Shown here: piece after piece, positions 38,128 through 47,133 of the stretch
How positions within the stretch are numbered: the first letter of the stretch is position 1
Layout: each line of letters opens with the position of its first letter
The notes under the pieces: generated by a model
Told to the model about the DNA's origin: nothing
What the model saw: the letters and a program-made list of their open reading frames with translations, nothing else
Databases searched by the model: none
Program-made: the position numbers and the translations under genes
Source of the DNA: Verrucomicrobiota bacterium
Lineage (GTDB): Bacteria > Verrucomicrobiota > Verrucomicrobiia > Methylacidiphilales > UBA1321
Direction: 5' to 3'
Length of the DNA: 64,000 bases
NCBI GenBank assembly: GCA_013285645.1
Contig: JABDHJ010000010.1
Coordinates: 36,551-100,550 of the forward strand

Positions 38128-38823
38128 ATGTTAGCAAAAACCAAGTGCGAGCACGCCACGACCAAGCGGTTCAAGGCCAAGCTCAAGCCCTATCACCATC
38201 ATTTCGAGAAGTGCTCCAAGGCCGTGCGTGTCCATCACGGCGTCCCCAAGGGCAAGGTCAAGGGCTCTGTCCGTTTGGGCGATCTCGTCACCATTCCCGA
38301 CAGCGATCTCCATCACGTGATGGATCACGAGGCGATGATGGCCATTGGCCACGCCATTGAGGACATCGCTTCGGAAGAGGGCAAGGGCGAACTGATCGCC
38401 ACTTTCCAGGACTTCAAAAATTTTCTTCCCTACAAAAAGCGCTACGCGGAAATGTCCGAGCGCCTCGATGCCGTTCGCGTCTGGGGCGATGGCGAGGTTC
38501 CCAAGAAATGCGGCAACGTCGATTTCGTACGAGTTGATGAGAAACTGCTTCGCTACTGGCTCGTTCTTTTCGACAGCGAAAAAGTGCGCGCCGTCCTGCT
38601 TTGCAAGCAGGTGAACAAGGCGACTAAGATGGAGGACAAAAAGTTCCTCGGCTTCTACAGCTTTAACCCCTATCTCGTCCAATCGATCCGTTGGCGCTTC
38701 AATCTCATGAGCTGCGGGTTGAGCCGGGTCATTTCTCACTGGGAGAAGTCATTCCCCTTCCCTGATCTCAAGATGCGCGATCTGGACCGTTTAATTCGCC
38801 AGCCCGATGCCGTTGATGTTTAA
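38128..38823 (+). CDS. Possible DICT-domain sensory protein with basic N-terminus
   Basis: MMAIGHAIEDI...LIATFQDFKNFLPYKKRYAEMSERLDAVRVWGDGE...AVLLCKQVNK...FLGFYSFNPYLVQSIRW. Confidence 0.5.
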   Translation: MLAKTKCEHATTKRFKAKLKPYHHHFEKCSKAVRVHHGVPKGKVKGSVRLGDLVTIPDSDLHHVMDHEAMMAIGHAIEDIASEEGKGELIATFQDFKNFLPYKKRYAEMSERLDAVRVWGDGEVPKKCGNVDFVRVDEKLLRYWLVLFDSEKVRAVLLCKQVNKATKMEDKKFLGFYSFNPYLVQSIRWRFNLMSCGLSRVISHWEKSFPFPDLKMRDLDRLIRQPDAVDV

Positions 38824-38925
38824 CAGCTTACGAATTATCTAAAATATTTTAACTTTTCTTTGAACGGCGCCCCCTCAATAGGGTCTATCGCTTTGTAAGT
38901 TTCATTCATTCTCCTCCTTGATTTC

Positions 38926-38954
38926 AGGCGCTAACTTAGGTTAGCGCCTGTTTT
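38926..38954 (+). terminator. Rho-independent terminator-like hairpin
   Basis: AGGCGCTAAC-TTAG-GTTAGCGCCT followed by GTTTT. Confidence 0.75.
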
Positions 38955-38984
38955 CGTTTCAGCGCGAAACATCCCCGGTTCCCT

Positions 38985-39130
38985 CGCTCCCAAACTCCAT
39001 TTGGGAGCGCCGTTGTCCGCGCAATTCCATTGCTCCGCGTTGTATTCCGAGATGCGAAAAAAGAAGACCTGCAATGGAGTCACCTCCGCAATCGCGTGCC
39101 CAAATGGAGTTTGTGCACGAGGCAAAGCCC
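38985..39130. repeat. Composite palindromic element with oppositely oriented AAACTCCATTTGGG motifs
   Basis: CGCTCCCAAACTCCATTTGGGAGCG near 38986-39011 (itself palindromic) and GTGCCCAAATGGAGTTTGTGCAC near 39098-39120. Confidence 0.6.
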
Positions 39131-39185
39131 GGCAGGAATTCTTTCAGCGTGACCCGCGCCGTCTTTTTGGACAGGCTTCACCCTT

Positions 39186-39659
39186 ATGCGTCATACCATC
39201 ACCGTACTGGTCGAAAATCGTTTCGGCGTTTTGACGCGCATCGCCGGTCTCTTCAGCGGGCGCGGAATCACCATCGACACGCTTAACGTCGGCCCCACCC
39301 ATCATCCCGACACCTCACGCATGACCATCGTGGTCGTGGGCGATGACCGCGTACTCGACCAGGTCACGCGCCAGCTCAACAAGCTCGTCGATGTGATCGA
39401 AGTGAAAGATTTCCATGAAGGCGAATATGTCGATCGCGAACTGGTCCTGCTCAAGATCAAGATCGATGCGAAGGCCCGCGCCGAGGTGATGCAGATTTGC
39501 GACATCTTCCGCGCCAAGATCGTCGATGTGCAGCCCAAGAACCTGACCATCGAGATCACCGGCAACGAATCGAAGGTCTCGAAGTTCATCACGCTGATGG
39601 AGACCTTCGGCATCCTCGATCTCACCCGCACGGGCAAGGTCGCGATCGCGCGGAAATAA
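39186..39659 (+). CDS. ilvH: Acetolactate synthase small subunit
   Basis: RHTITVLVENRFGVLTRIAGLFSGRGITIDTLNVGPTHHPDTSRMTIVV ACT domain. Confidence 0.95.
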   Translation: MRHTITVLVENRFGVLTRIAGLFSGRGITIDTLNVGPTHHPDTSRMTIVVVGDDRVLDQVTRQLNKLVDVIEVKDFHEGEYVDRELVLLKIKIDAKARAEVMQICDIFRAKIVDVQPKNLTIEITGNESKVSKFITLMETFGILDLTRTGKVAIARK

Positions 39660-39757
39660 TTTAGGTGGCCCGGCAACGACAAGCGTGCCTGTGTTGTCCG
39701 GGTCGCCGAAGGCAATAAGAAGCCACAGGAAATCTGCATCGATCCACTTAGAGCTTC

Positions 39758-40573
39758 ATGCACTTCTTCGCCTACTTCGTCGAGCATCCCCATCCGTTCC
39801 TCTTTCGGATCGGGGAGAACTGGGGCCTGCGGTTTTACAGCCTCGCCTACCTGACGGGATTCTACGTTCTATTCGTCGGGCTGCGCTGGCAGGCGAAGCG
39901 GTGCTGGAGTCTGCTGCGCGGCGATGCCATCTCGGACTATGTAACTTGGGTTGCGATGGCGGGGGTGATCCTCGGCGGGCGACTCGGCTACTGTCTGCTC
40001 TACGCACCGCACCAGACTTTCACTGATCCGACCTACATCTTCACCGTCTGGAAAGGCGGCATGGCCAGCCATGGCGGTATTCTTGGCGTGATCCTCGTCA
40101 TGATTTTCTACGGGCGCGCGAAGAAAATACCATTTTACAATCTCGCCGACGCCACCGCCTTTTGCGTGCCGATCTGTCTGGGCCTCGGTCGCTGCGCCAA
40201 CTTTCTCAATGGCGAACTTTGGGGCCGACCGACGGATGCGTGGTGGGGCGTAATTTTTCCTGCCGCGCCATGGGTCAATGGCCAGAACGTTCCGCGCTAT
40301 CCCTCGCAACTCATCGAAGCGCTATTGGAGGGATTGCTCCTCCAACTCATCCTCATCGCCGTTCGCTTCACCACGAAACGGGAAGGCGCAGTCGCACTGA
40401 CTTTCATGGCCGGGTATGCCGTACTGCGCATCGCAGGCGAACAATTTCGCGAGCCAGATTCCGATATTGGCTTCTGGTTTGGCGCGATCACCCAAGGCCA
40501 ACTACTTTCCGGGCTGATGCTCCTTGTGACTGCTTTTCTCGCCTGGCGACAGTTTATCTCGCGTCCCAACTAG
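39758..40573 (+). CDS. lgt: Prolipoprotein diacylglyceryl transferase
   Basis: IGENWGLRFYSLAYLTGF, GRLGYCLLY, GGMASHGGILGV, LGLGRCANFLNGELWGRPTDAWWG. Confidence 0.95.
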   Translation: MHFFAYFVEHPHPFLFRIGENWGLRFYSLAYLTGFYVLFVGLRWQAKRCWSLLRGDAISDYVTWVAMAGVILGGRLGYCLLYAPHQTFTDPTYIFTVWKGGMASHGGILGVILVMIFYGRAKKIPFYNLADATAFCVPICLGLGRCANFLNGELWGRPTDAWWGVIFPAAPWVNGQNVPRYPSQLIEALLEGLLLQLILIAVRFTTKREGAVALTFMAGYAVLRIAGEQFREPDSDIGFWFGAITQGQLLSGLMLLVTAFLAWRQFISRPN

Positions 40574-40611
40574 GATTTGGAGCTATATTTGACGACTCCC
40601 AAGACGAACCC

Positions 40612-41295
40612 ATGAGCGCACCCTATTTTCCTTCCACCGATTACATCGATCTTAAACAGACCGACCACGCCGCCATTTTTCATGGAGTCGCGGAGGCTTG
40701 GGAAATCTTGCCCAAGCTGGCCCAGTATCTTGAGGCGCATTTGGTGCCTGCCAATTTCGGGCGTACCATCGGCGACCCTGCCATCGGTAAGAATGTCTAT
40801 ATCGGCCGCGGTACGGTGATTGAGCCTGGCGCCTTCATCAAGGGCCCGGCCTGGATCGGGCCGAATTGCCAGATTCGCCACGGCGCCTACATCCGCGAGA
40901 ATGTCATCATCGGCGCGGACTCGGTCATCGGAAATTCGAGCGAGATCAAGAACAGCTTTCTCTGCAATGGCTGCCAGATACCTCATTTCAATTACGTCGG
41001 CGATTCGATCTTGGGCGCGAAAGTCCATCTCGCGGCGGGCGTCATCGTCTCCAACCTCAAGCTCAACGGGGATTTCATCACCATCCGCATCGATGAGGGC
41101 ATCGTCTCCACGGGACTGCGCAAATTTGGCGCGCTCATCGGCGACGGAGCCGAAGTCGGCTGCAATGCCGTGATCAATCCGGGATCCGTGATAGGTCGCC
41201 GGGCGTTGATCTACCCCGGTGTTTCCTGGCGGGGCGTTCTACCCGCGAATTCCATCGCGAAGACGGCAGATCATGTCTTCGAACGACGAAGCTAA
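40612..41295 (+). CDS. Left-handed beta-helix sugar nucleotidyltransferase/acyltransferase-like protein
   Basis: Hexapeptide repeats IGRGTVIEPGAFIKGPAWIGPNCQIRHGAYIRENVIIGADSVIGNSSEIKNS; start at internal ATG after lgt. Confidence 0.8.
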   Translation: MSAPYFPSTDYIDLKQTDHAAIFHGVAEAWEILPKLAQYLEAHLVPANFGRTIGDPAIGKNVYIGRGTVIEPGAFIKGPAWIGPNCQIRHGAYIRENVIIGADSVIGNSSEIKNSFLCNGCQIPHFNYVGDSILGAKVHLAAGVIVSNLKLNGDFITIRIDEGIVSTGLRKFGALIGDGAEVGCNAVINPGSVIGRRALIYPGVSWRGVLPANSIAKTADHVFERRS

Positions 41296-41327
41296 GAGAC
41301 AACCCGTTGTCCGGGCCATCAATACAG

Positions 41328-42692
41328 TTACGTTTTCGGAGCCGGATCAGGCGCATCAAATTTCACGTCCACCGGCGCGCGCTCAAAATCATTCGCTTCC
41401 ATCAGCGCCCTCGGTTTCATCGCGCCAACGGAGGCGATGAACCGATCCGGAATCACGCCAAGACGCGTGTTATAGAATGTCGCGATGCTGTTGAAATAGG
41501 AACGCGCCAGGGCGATGCGTTGCTCGGTCTCGCTGAGGTTCTGCTGCAGCGCGAGAAAATTCTGGTCCGCTTTCAATTCAGGATAGGCCTCCTTGAGAAT
41601 CTGCACCTGGGTCTGCACTGCCTGGAAATCCGCACCGGCCTGCCCCGGAGGCGTCGCGGCAAGCTGGCTACGCATCGCGGCCAAAGCGGTCTGCGTGGCG
41701 GCCTCGTGATCGCGATAACCTTTTACCGCGTCGATCAAATTCGGAATCAAATCATGTCGCCGTTTGATCTGAATATCGACCTGACTCCAGCCCTGCTCCA
41801 CGCGCTGGCGCAATTCCACGAGGCTGTTGTAGACGGTGATGAACCAGCCGATGAACCAGATCACCAAGAAAAGCACAAATTCGCCGATGAAAATGAGAAT
41901 CAACATTGTCGTGATATCCTGATTCCCAGCCAGAGTGCCTGCGATATGTCCACCCGGCGCGAGCACGGCACCGAGCAGAAAGAAAAGCCAAAGCTGCCAG
42001 CCCAGCCCGCTGCTGACCTGCTCCTGCGAACGCGTCGAAATGAGAAATTCGGACGCCTGTGGATCGGCCGCAATCTCCGGCGCGACGACGTCTTTCCGCT
42101 CGCGGGCCTGGCCAACGACAAAAAGCGGCATCTGCAGCGCGATGGCTGTCTCTGTAAAGCGCCGGACCTCGTCCGAATCCATGATACCCATCGTCGGGCC
42201 TTTACCGTAATAAAGGGGCTTCAGCGGCGTACACGATTCGCTCAAGACGCTCACAGCCTCGATCCGCGCGCCTTCCGGACGCACGAGCAAATGTCCGGTA
42301 TCATCCTTCAAATAAAATGGCGTCGATTCCATGCGCGAATCCACCGAGGTCCAACCACTCTCCGTTCGAGTGACCGTCCGAGTGCCCCCCTTGCCATCGT
42401 CCTCCGTCTCGGTGACCTCTCGCGACCAGCGTTCCTCGATGTCGAAGGAATAATAGACGCAGGGCATTTGCGCGAGGTAGCTTTCCAGCGGTTGCTCGCA
42501 TTCGACCGTGCCCTTCAATTCCACCAAACCGATAAAGACGCCCTGGGTTTTCGAAGTGGGCAGGTTATCGATCAAACGTCGGCGGCGGCAGGCGCGAAGC
42601 GAAAGAAAAAGCGCAATAACCGCGACGATCAACCCGATCCACGGAAAGAGTGGACTGTAGTTACTGATGTCAGCAGCAAAAATCGTGGGCAT
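41328..42692 (-). CDS. GIDE-like N-terminal domain fused to LemA family C-terminal domain
   Basis: N-terminal half: VELKGTVECEQPLESYLAQMPCVYYSFDIEERWSRE...FYLKDDTGHLLVRPEGARIEAV; C-terminal half: YNSLVELRQRVEQGWSQVDIQIKRRHDLIPNLIDAVKGYRDHE...FNSIATFYNTRLGVIPDRFIA. Confidence 0.85.
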   Translation of the reverse strand: MPTIFAADISNYSPLFPWIGLIVAVIALFLSLRACRRRRLIDNLPTSKTQGVFIGLVELKGTVECEQPLESYLAQMPCVYYSFDIEERWSREVTETEDDGKGGTRTVTRTESGWTSVDSRMESTPFYLKDDTGHLLVRPEGARIEAVSVLSESCTPLKPLYYGKGPTMGIMDSDEVRRFTETAIALQMPLFVVGQARERKDVVAPEIAADPQASEFLISTRSQEQVSSGLGWQLWLFFLLGAVLAPGGHIAGTLAGNQDITTMLILIFIGEFVLFLVIWFIGWFITVYNSLVELRQRVEQGWSQVDIQIKRRHDLIPNLIDAVKGYRDHEAATQTALAAMRSQLAATPPGQAGADFQAVQTQVQILKEAYPELKADQNFLALQQNLSETEQRIALARSYFNSIATFYNTRLGVIPDRFIASVGAMKPRALMEANDFERAPVDVKFDAPDPAPKT

Positions 42693-42800
42693 AGGCAGTG
42701 CCGCGAAGCTATCGACTTAAACGCCGTGAGTCTCGCCGAAAGAATTGCCACCTAACGCCAGTGTTACAATTTGAAATACTAAAAAATCTTGCGTTAAAAT

Positions 42801-42916
42801 TCCGTCATCCTGAGCTTGTCGAAGGATCAGTCCCCATGGCATTTGCTCGTTACCCGCCCTCCTCTGATTGCGAAAATCACCGGGAGCTGATCCTTCGACA
42901 AACTCAGGATGACGGA
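42801..42916. repeat. Long inverted repeat, copy 3
   Basis: TCCGTCATCCTGAGCTTGTCGAAGGATCAG ... CTGATCCTTCGACAAACTCAGGATGACGGA, 30-bp arms with one mismatch. Confidence 0.95.
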
Positions 42917-43016
42917 TTGTTTGTAGAAATTTTTCTGCAAAAAAACTAAAACTGTATCTCTTCCCGCCAGACCTCAAGCTTGACAGGAAACCGCCTCACA
43001 GGAGAAGTTAGCGGTG

Positions 43017-43127
43017 ATGTTACCTATTTTGCCCACCGGAAGCGCCTGGATGATGCTTGCTCTCAAGGCCCTCGCGGCCATGGGCTTCATGGCCGCTGCG
43101 AACGCGGTCATCCTTTATGCCTGCTGA
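43017..43127 (+). CDS. Candidate 36-aa hydrophobic small protein
   Basis: MLPILPTGSAWMMLALKALAAMGFMAAANAVILYAC*; AGGAG at 43000-43004; stop overlaps ATG of next gene at 43117. Confidence 0.4.
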   Translation: MLPILPTGSAWMMLALKALAAMGFMAAANAVILYAC

Positions 43128-43551
43128 AAAGCGCGGCACGTTCGGTTACTGGCGCGACCCGGTTTTTCTTCTCAGCTTGGCGATCTATGTCGTCAATCGC
43201 CTGTGGATCAAACCGAACCTCCACACCTACTCTCCCTTTTTTCACGGCCATCTCAACGACAGCCTGACCGTCCCGGTCGCCCTGCCGATTTACCTTCTCG
43301 TTTATCGCTGGATCGGCCTCCGCCCGGATGATCAGCCACCCCGCTCTTGGGAAATCGGCTGCCATCTCGCCGTCTGGTGCGTCTTCTTCAAGTGGTTTGG
43401 CCCGGCGATCTTGCACCATGGCGTGGCCGATCCTCTCGATGACTGTAGCATGCTCGCCGGAGGCATGGTGGCGTGGTTGCTCTGGCAAAGAGGTTGGTTG
43501 GTCAAAATTCCCCAAGCTCAAAAAGCCAAGCCTCTCCACGGCGCCGCCTAA
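43117..43551 (+). CDS. Small multi-TM membrane protein
   Basis: Hydrophobic segments PVFLLSLAIYVVNRLW, TVPVALPIYLLVYRWIG, LAVWCVFFKWFGPAIL; start at internal ATG MPAEKRGTF. Confidence 0.6.
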   Translation: MPAEKRGTFGYWRDPVFLLSLAIYVVNRLWIKPNLHTYSPFFHGHLNDSLTVPVALPIYLLVYRWIGLRPDDQPPRSWEIGCHLAVWCVFFKWFGPAILHHGVADPLDDCSMLAGGMVAWLLWQRGWLVKIPQAQKAKPLHGAA

Positions 43552-43613
43552 CATTCTTGTCATCATCGGTTGGTTGCCAGTCATGGCCCCCTGCACGATA
43601 ATCACTCTCTGAT

Positions 43614-44783
43614 ATGCCTTCCCGGATTGTGATGATCGTCGGTCTCGCCCTTTTGATGAACCTTGGCTTCGCCTTTCTCCAGATCCGGCTGCTCCGGCGT
43701 CGCACACCCTGGCCCAAGTTTGTCGGCGTCGCCGTCTGCATCTGGGCAGCGGCCATGTCCGGCCTGTTTCTCTTGCAGGCTTTTGCACCGCCAGGCTGGG
43801 CGCCCTTCATGCGTCAGTGGCTTTATGTGCCCATGGCGGTCGAAATGGTGTGGAACGTCCTGCTTCTGGAACTTCTTTTTCTGGGCATAATTCTCGCGAC
43901 GTTGATCGCGCGACGTTTTTTACCGGTTTCTCAAAATGTACCGCAAACACCAGGGGAAATTTCGCGCCGCCAGTTTCTCTACGCCGCCGCGTATGGAGCT
44001 GCTCCCGTCGTAGCTCTTGGCATGGGCGTCCACGGCGCCATGACTCGCAACGACCTGCGCGTGCGGCCCGTTTCAATTCCAATCGCGGGGCTCCCACCTG
44101 AATTGGAAGGTTTCACCATCGCGCATGTCAGCGATCTTCATTCCGGTCTCTTTGTCGGCCCTGAACGGCTGAAAATTATCAGCGACGCAACCAACGACCT
44201 GAAAGCCGACCTCGTGACCATCACGGGCGATGTCATCAACCGGGAGATGGGAGAATTCCCGGCGGCTCTTGCCGCCATAAAAGCCATCGAGTCGCGCCAC
44301 GGCACCTATCTCTGCGAGGGCAACCACGATCGCATCCCCGGCGATGGCCTGGTGATTGAGGCCTGCGCGGAAAATAATCTCCCGATGCTGACCTACGAAA
44401 CGATTGTCCTCCCGATTCGCGGCAAGAGAGTGCTCATTGGCGGATTGCCCTGGATGAGAGACGGCTTTGAAGAGAGGCCGGAACTCGTCAGCCAGCTTTT
44501 CCCGGCCCGCCGGGAAGGCGACGTGCGCATCCTGCTGGCGCATCATCCCCACTTGTTCGATATCGCCGATAGCACGGACCTTGTCCTGGCTGGCCACACC
44601 CACGGTGGCCAGATCATGCTGGGAGAACACCTCGGCCTGGGACCGCTTTTTTTCAAATACTGGAGCGGCTTTTACCAGCGGGGCAACACCTCGATGGTAG
44701 TCTCCAACGGTTGCGGCGACTGGTTCCCCTGCCGCATCGGCGCTCCCGCCGAAATCGCCCTCCTGCGCCTGACGGCGGCGTGA
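43614..44783 (+). CDS. Membrane-associated calcineurin-like metallophosphoesterase (YaeI/YkuE-like)
   Basis: N-terminal TM segments; TIAHVSDLHSG, TITGDVIN, GTYLCEGNHD, VLAGHTHGGQ; internal SRRQFLYAAAYGAAPVVALG. Confidence 0.92.
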   Translation: MPSRIVMIVGLALLMNLGFAFLQIRLLRRRTPWPKFVGVAVCIWAAAMSGLFLLQAFAPPGWAPFMRQWLYVPMAVEMVWNVLLLELLFLGIILATLIARRFLPVSQNVPQTPGEISRRQFLYAAAYGAAPVVALGMGVHGAMTRNDLRVRPVSIPIAGLPPELEGFTIAHVSDLHSGLFVGPERLKIISDATNDLKADLVTITGDVINREMGEFPAALAAIKAIESRHGTYLCEGNHDRIPGDGLVIEACAENNLPMLTYETIVLPIRGKRVLIGGLPWMRDGFEERPELVSQLFPARREGDVRILLAHHPHLFDIADSTDLVLAGHTHGGQIMLGEHLGLGPLFFKYWSGFYQRGNTSMVVSNGCGDWFPCRIGAPAEIALLRLTAA

Positions 44784-44830
44784 TCTATTTGAACTTGGGT
44801 TGCGACAGGTTCCGGCTATTTTAAAAGGCC

Positions 44831-45583
44831 ATGATCCTGTCTTCGCTTTTTCTAGGCGCATCCCTGACTCTCGGAGCGATCACACCGGCCAAGGTCGACA
44901 ATGTTGTTTCCAATCCGTCGGCCTCGCTGACGCCGCCCCAGGTCATTTACGTGGATCTCTTTTCCCCGGTGGACACCTCCAACCAAGCCGACAACAGCGA
45001 TAACGGAGGAGGTCGTCCTCACATTCTCGGCCAGCACAAACAACAACAGCAGGCCGACATCCTGCAAAAGTTACCCGGCATTCTTCAAAAGACCCTGGTT
45101 CAGGCATTGAATAACGGGATCGCTCGCGCCAAGGCAGGTGACGGCATGCTCGCGACGCAGGCCAATTGCTGGATTGTCCGCGGCCAGTTTGTAGTCATCG
45201 ACCAAGGAAGCCGCGCGATGCAGGCGGGCATCGGCTTCGGCGCGGGCCAAAGTCATGTCGAGGTACGGGCCCAAGTCTATACCCTAAGCGATCCCGACCA
45301 TCCCTTCCTCGTTTTCGACACCAACGGCGCCAGCGGCCATATGCCGGGTGCGGTGGTGATTCCGAATCCCTACGTGGCCGCCGCCAAATTCGTCATGGCC
45401 AAGAAGGAGCCGGAAAAAGAAACCAAAAAGATTGGCAAACAGATAGCCACGGAAATCGGAAAATTCATGACCTCCGAGGGAATTCCCACGCTCCATGCCA
45501 TGCAAAATTCCGGGGAGACGCCTCCACCTCCCGCCCCCGATTCCGACAGCACGACTCCTATCTACTCCTCAAAGGGAGGATGA
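44831..45583 (+). CDS. DUF4410-like secreted protein
   Basis: Hydrophobic N-terminus; WIVRGQFVVIDQGSRAMQAGIGFGAGQSHVEVRAQVYTLSD matches the DUF4410 pattern. Confidence 0.6.
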   Translation: MILSSLFLGASLTLGAITPAKVDNVVSNPSASLTPPQVIYVDLFSPVDTSNQADNSDNGGGRPHILGQHKQQQQADILQKLPGILQKTLVQALNNGIARAKAGDGMLATQANCWIVRGQFVVIDQGSRAMQAGIGFGAGQSHVEVRAQVYTLSDPDHPFLVFDTNGASGHMPGAVVIPNPYVAAAKFVMAKKEPEKETKKIGKQIATEIGKFMTSEGIPTLHAMQNSGETPPPPAPDSDSTTPIYSSKGG

Positions 45584-45632
45584 CCCAATCTTGTCAGCAT
45601 CCAAAAACCCAACCCATCCGTCTCCTATTACT

Positions 45633-46373
45633 ATGAAAAAAAGTCCCGACTTCGGCGTGCAGAGCTACTGCTTCCGCCATTTTACAGACAACACGGTGGT
45701 CGCGAAAAAAGTGCGCGACATCGGCCTCAATTCAATTGAACTCTGCGGTGTCCACGCCGACTTGAACCAGCTTTCCTCCGTCAAGGAAGCCGTCGCCATT
45801 TATCAAAAAGCTGGTGTCTCCATCGTCTCCATCGGCGTCCAGACCTTTTCCGGCCACGACTCCGAGAAAGTATGGTTTGAAGCGGCCGCCCTCGCGGGTG
45901 CGCGCCATATTTCCTGCCATTTTCGCGTCGATAGCTTCCTGCAGGCGGTTCCCAAGGTGCGCAATTGGTCGCGGGAATTCGGCATTCGCGTCGGCATTCA
46001 TTGCCACGGCGGCTATCAGTTCGGCGGCTCGCCCGATGTGCTCGAATATTTGATCAATCTGGGCGGACCCGAAATCGGTCTCTGCATCGATACCGCGTGG
46101 GCCATGCAAATCGGACCGTGGCAAGGCAACCCGGTCGAATGGGCCAAGAAATTCGCCGGGAAGATTTACGGCATCCACTACAAGGATTTCACTTTCGACC
46201 GCACCGGCCAGTGGTCCGACACTATCGTCGGCCAGGGAAATCTTAATTTGCCCGCCTTCAACGAGGCGCTGGCCCAAGGTGGATTCGACGGCATGGCCGT
46301 GATCGAATACGAAGCCGAAGTCGAGAGTCCCGATGCGGCATTAAAGCGCTGTGTCGAGTCGATGCGCGCTTAG
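45633..46373 (+). CDS. Sugar phosphate isomerase/epimerase (xylose isomerase-like TIM barrel)
   Basis: DIGLNSIELCGVHADLNQL, RVGIHCHGGYQFGGSPDVLEYL, EIGLCIDTAWAMQIG, IYGIHYKDF. Confidence 0.85.
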   Translation: MKKSPDFGVQSYCFRHFTDNTVVAKKVRDIGLNSIELCGVHADLNQLSSVKEAVAIYQKAGVSIVSIGVQTFSGHDSEKVWFEAAALAGARHISCHFRVDSFLQAVPKVRNWSREFGIRVGIHCHGGYQFGGSPDVLEYLINLGGPEIGLCIDTAWAMQIGPWQGNPVEWAKKFAGKIYGIHYKDFTFDRTGQWSDTIVGQGNLNLPAFNEALAQGGFDGMAVIEYEAEVESPDAALKRCVESMRA

Positions 46374-46382
46374 CTTCCGTTG

Positions 46383-46407
46383 TAGCGGCGGTCATGGACC
46401 GCCGCTA
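46383..46407. terminator. Perfect hairpin TAGCGGCGGTC-ATG-GACCGCCGCTA between convergent genes
   Basis: 11-bp stem, 3-nt loop, in a 63-nt convergent gap; no long U tract, so possibly a dispersed palindrome instead. Confidence 0.55.
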
Positions 46408-46436
46408 TAAAGACGTGAAAAGCCAATCCGTCCGTC

Positions 46437-46967
46437 CTAGTTACTCCGCATCTGCCAGAGATTCGACGGCGCCTTCTTGTTCGGCGCGTTGCTGCCCGAC
46501 GTAATCTTGAGCGCCTTCGCCGTGATCACTTCTTCCACGGTGTTACCCGATCCGACATTGTTCACGTTGTTGTAACCAACCGCCCGGGGCGATGCCGTAT
46601 CGAAGAATTGTTGCTCCGTATTGAGGTAGGTGTTGTTATCGACATCGACCATATTCGGCGTGACAAATTTTTGGTCGGAAACCGTCATCACCATCACGTA
46701 GTTGGCTCCCAGTGCCGCGCCTTGCTGTTGCAGGCTATTTAGAAGTTGAGTGGGTGTTTCGCCGACCTGCGCAGTCGCCGACAAATTCGCAATGACTATG
46801 TATTGTCCCTTGGGAGGATGGGACGAAACCCGGCAACTGGAAACAGGAACGGCCGGGTATGGAGTCGCAGACTGCGAAGTAACCTGGACGGCATTGGTGT
46901 CATCCGTCGCACAGGAGCAAAGAAGTACCACCGTTATGCCCGTGACTGCCCATTTGATGATATTCAT
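46437..46967 (-). CDS. Putative lipoprotein
   Basis: MNIIKWAVTGITVVLLCSCATDD lipobox-like signal; YVMVMTVSDQKFV. Confidence 0.55.
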   Translation of the reverse strand: MNIIKWAVTGITVVLLCSCATDDTNAVQVTSQSATPYPAVPVSSCRVSSHPPKGQYIVIANLSATAQVGETPTQLLNSLQQQGAALGANYVMVMTVSDQKFVTPNMVDVDNNTYLNTEQQFFDTASPRAVGYNNVNNVGSGNTVEEVITAKALKITSGSNAPNKKAPSNLWQMRSN

Positions 46968-47133
46968 TTTCGTTGTCCGATTTTCTTTAAAGCTTTCCGA
47001 GTCTCCTCTCGCCTCGACAAACGAGCAAGGCAGAAAATAAGGACGATTAAGATAATCATGGAGGGACAACCTCCAGTCGATAAATTTTCCACACGCTTTC
47101 CTGCGCGGCTTGTGCTGTCATTAGCGACCCCGC

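Noticed and set aside
40162-40611. N-terminal extension of the beta-helix protein ORF
   Set aside because: Overlaps lgt in another frame; the beta-helix protein plausibly starts at ATG 40612
41307-42755. 482-aa plus-strand ORF
   Set aside because: Antisense to the clearly recognisable GIDE-like/LemA gene; translation is Arg/His-rich with no family features
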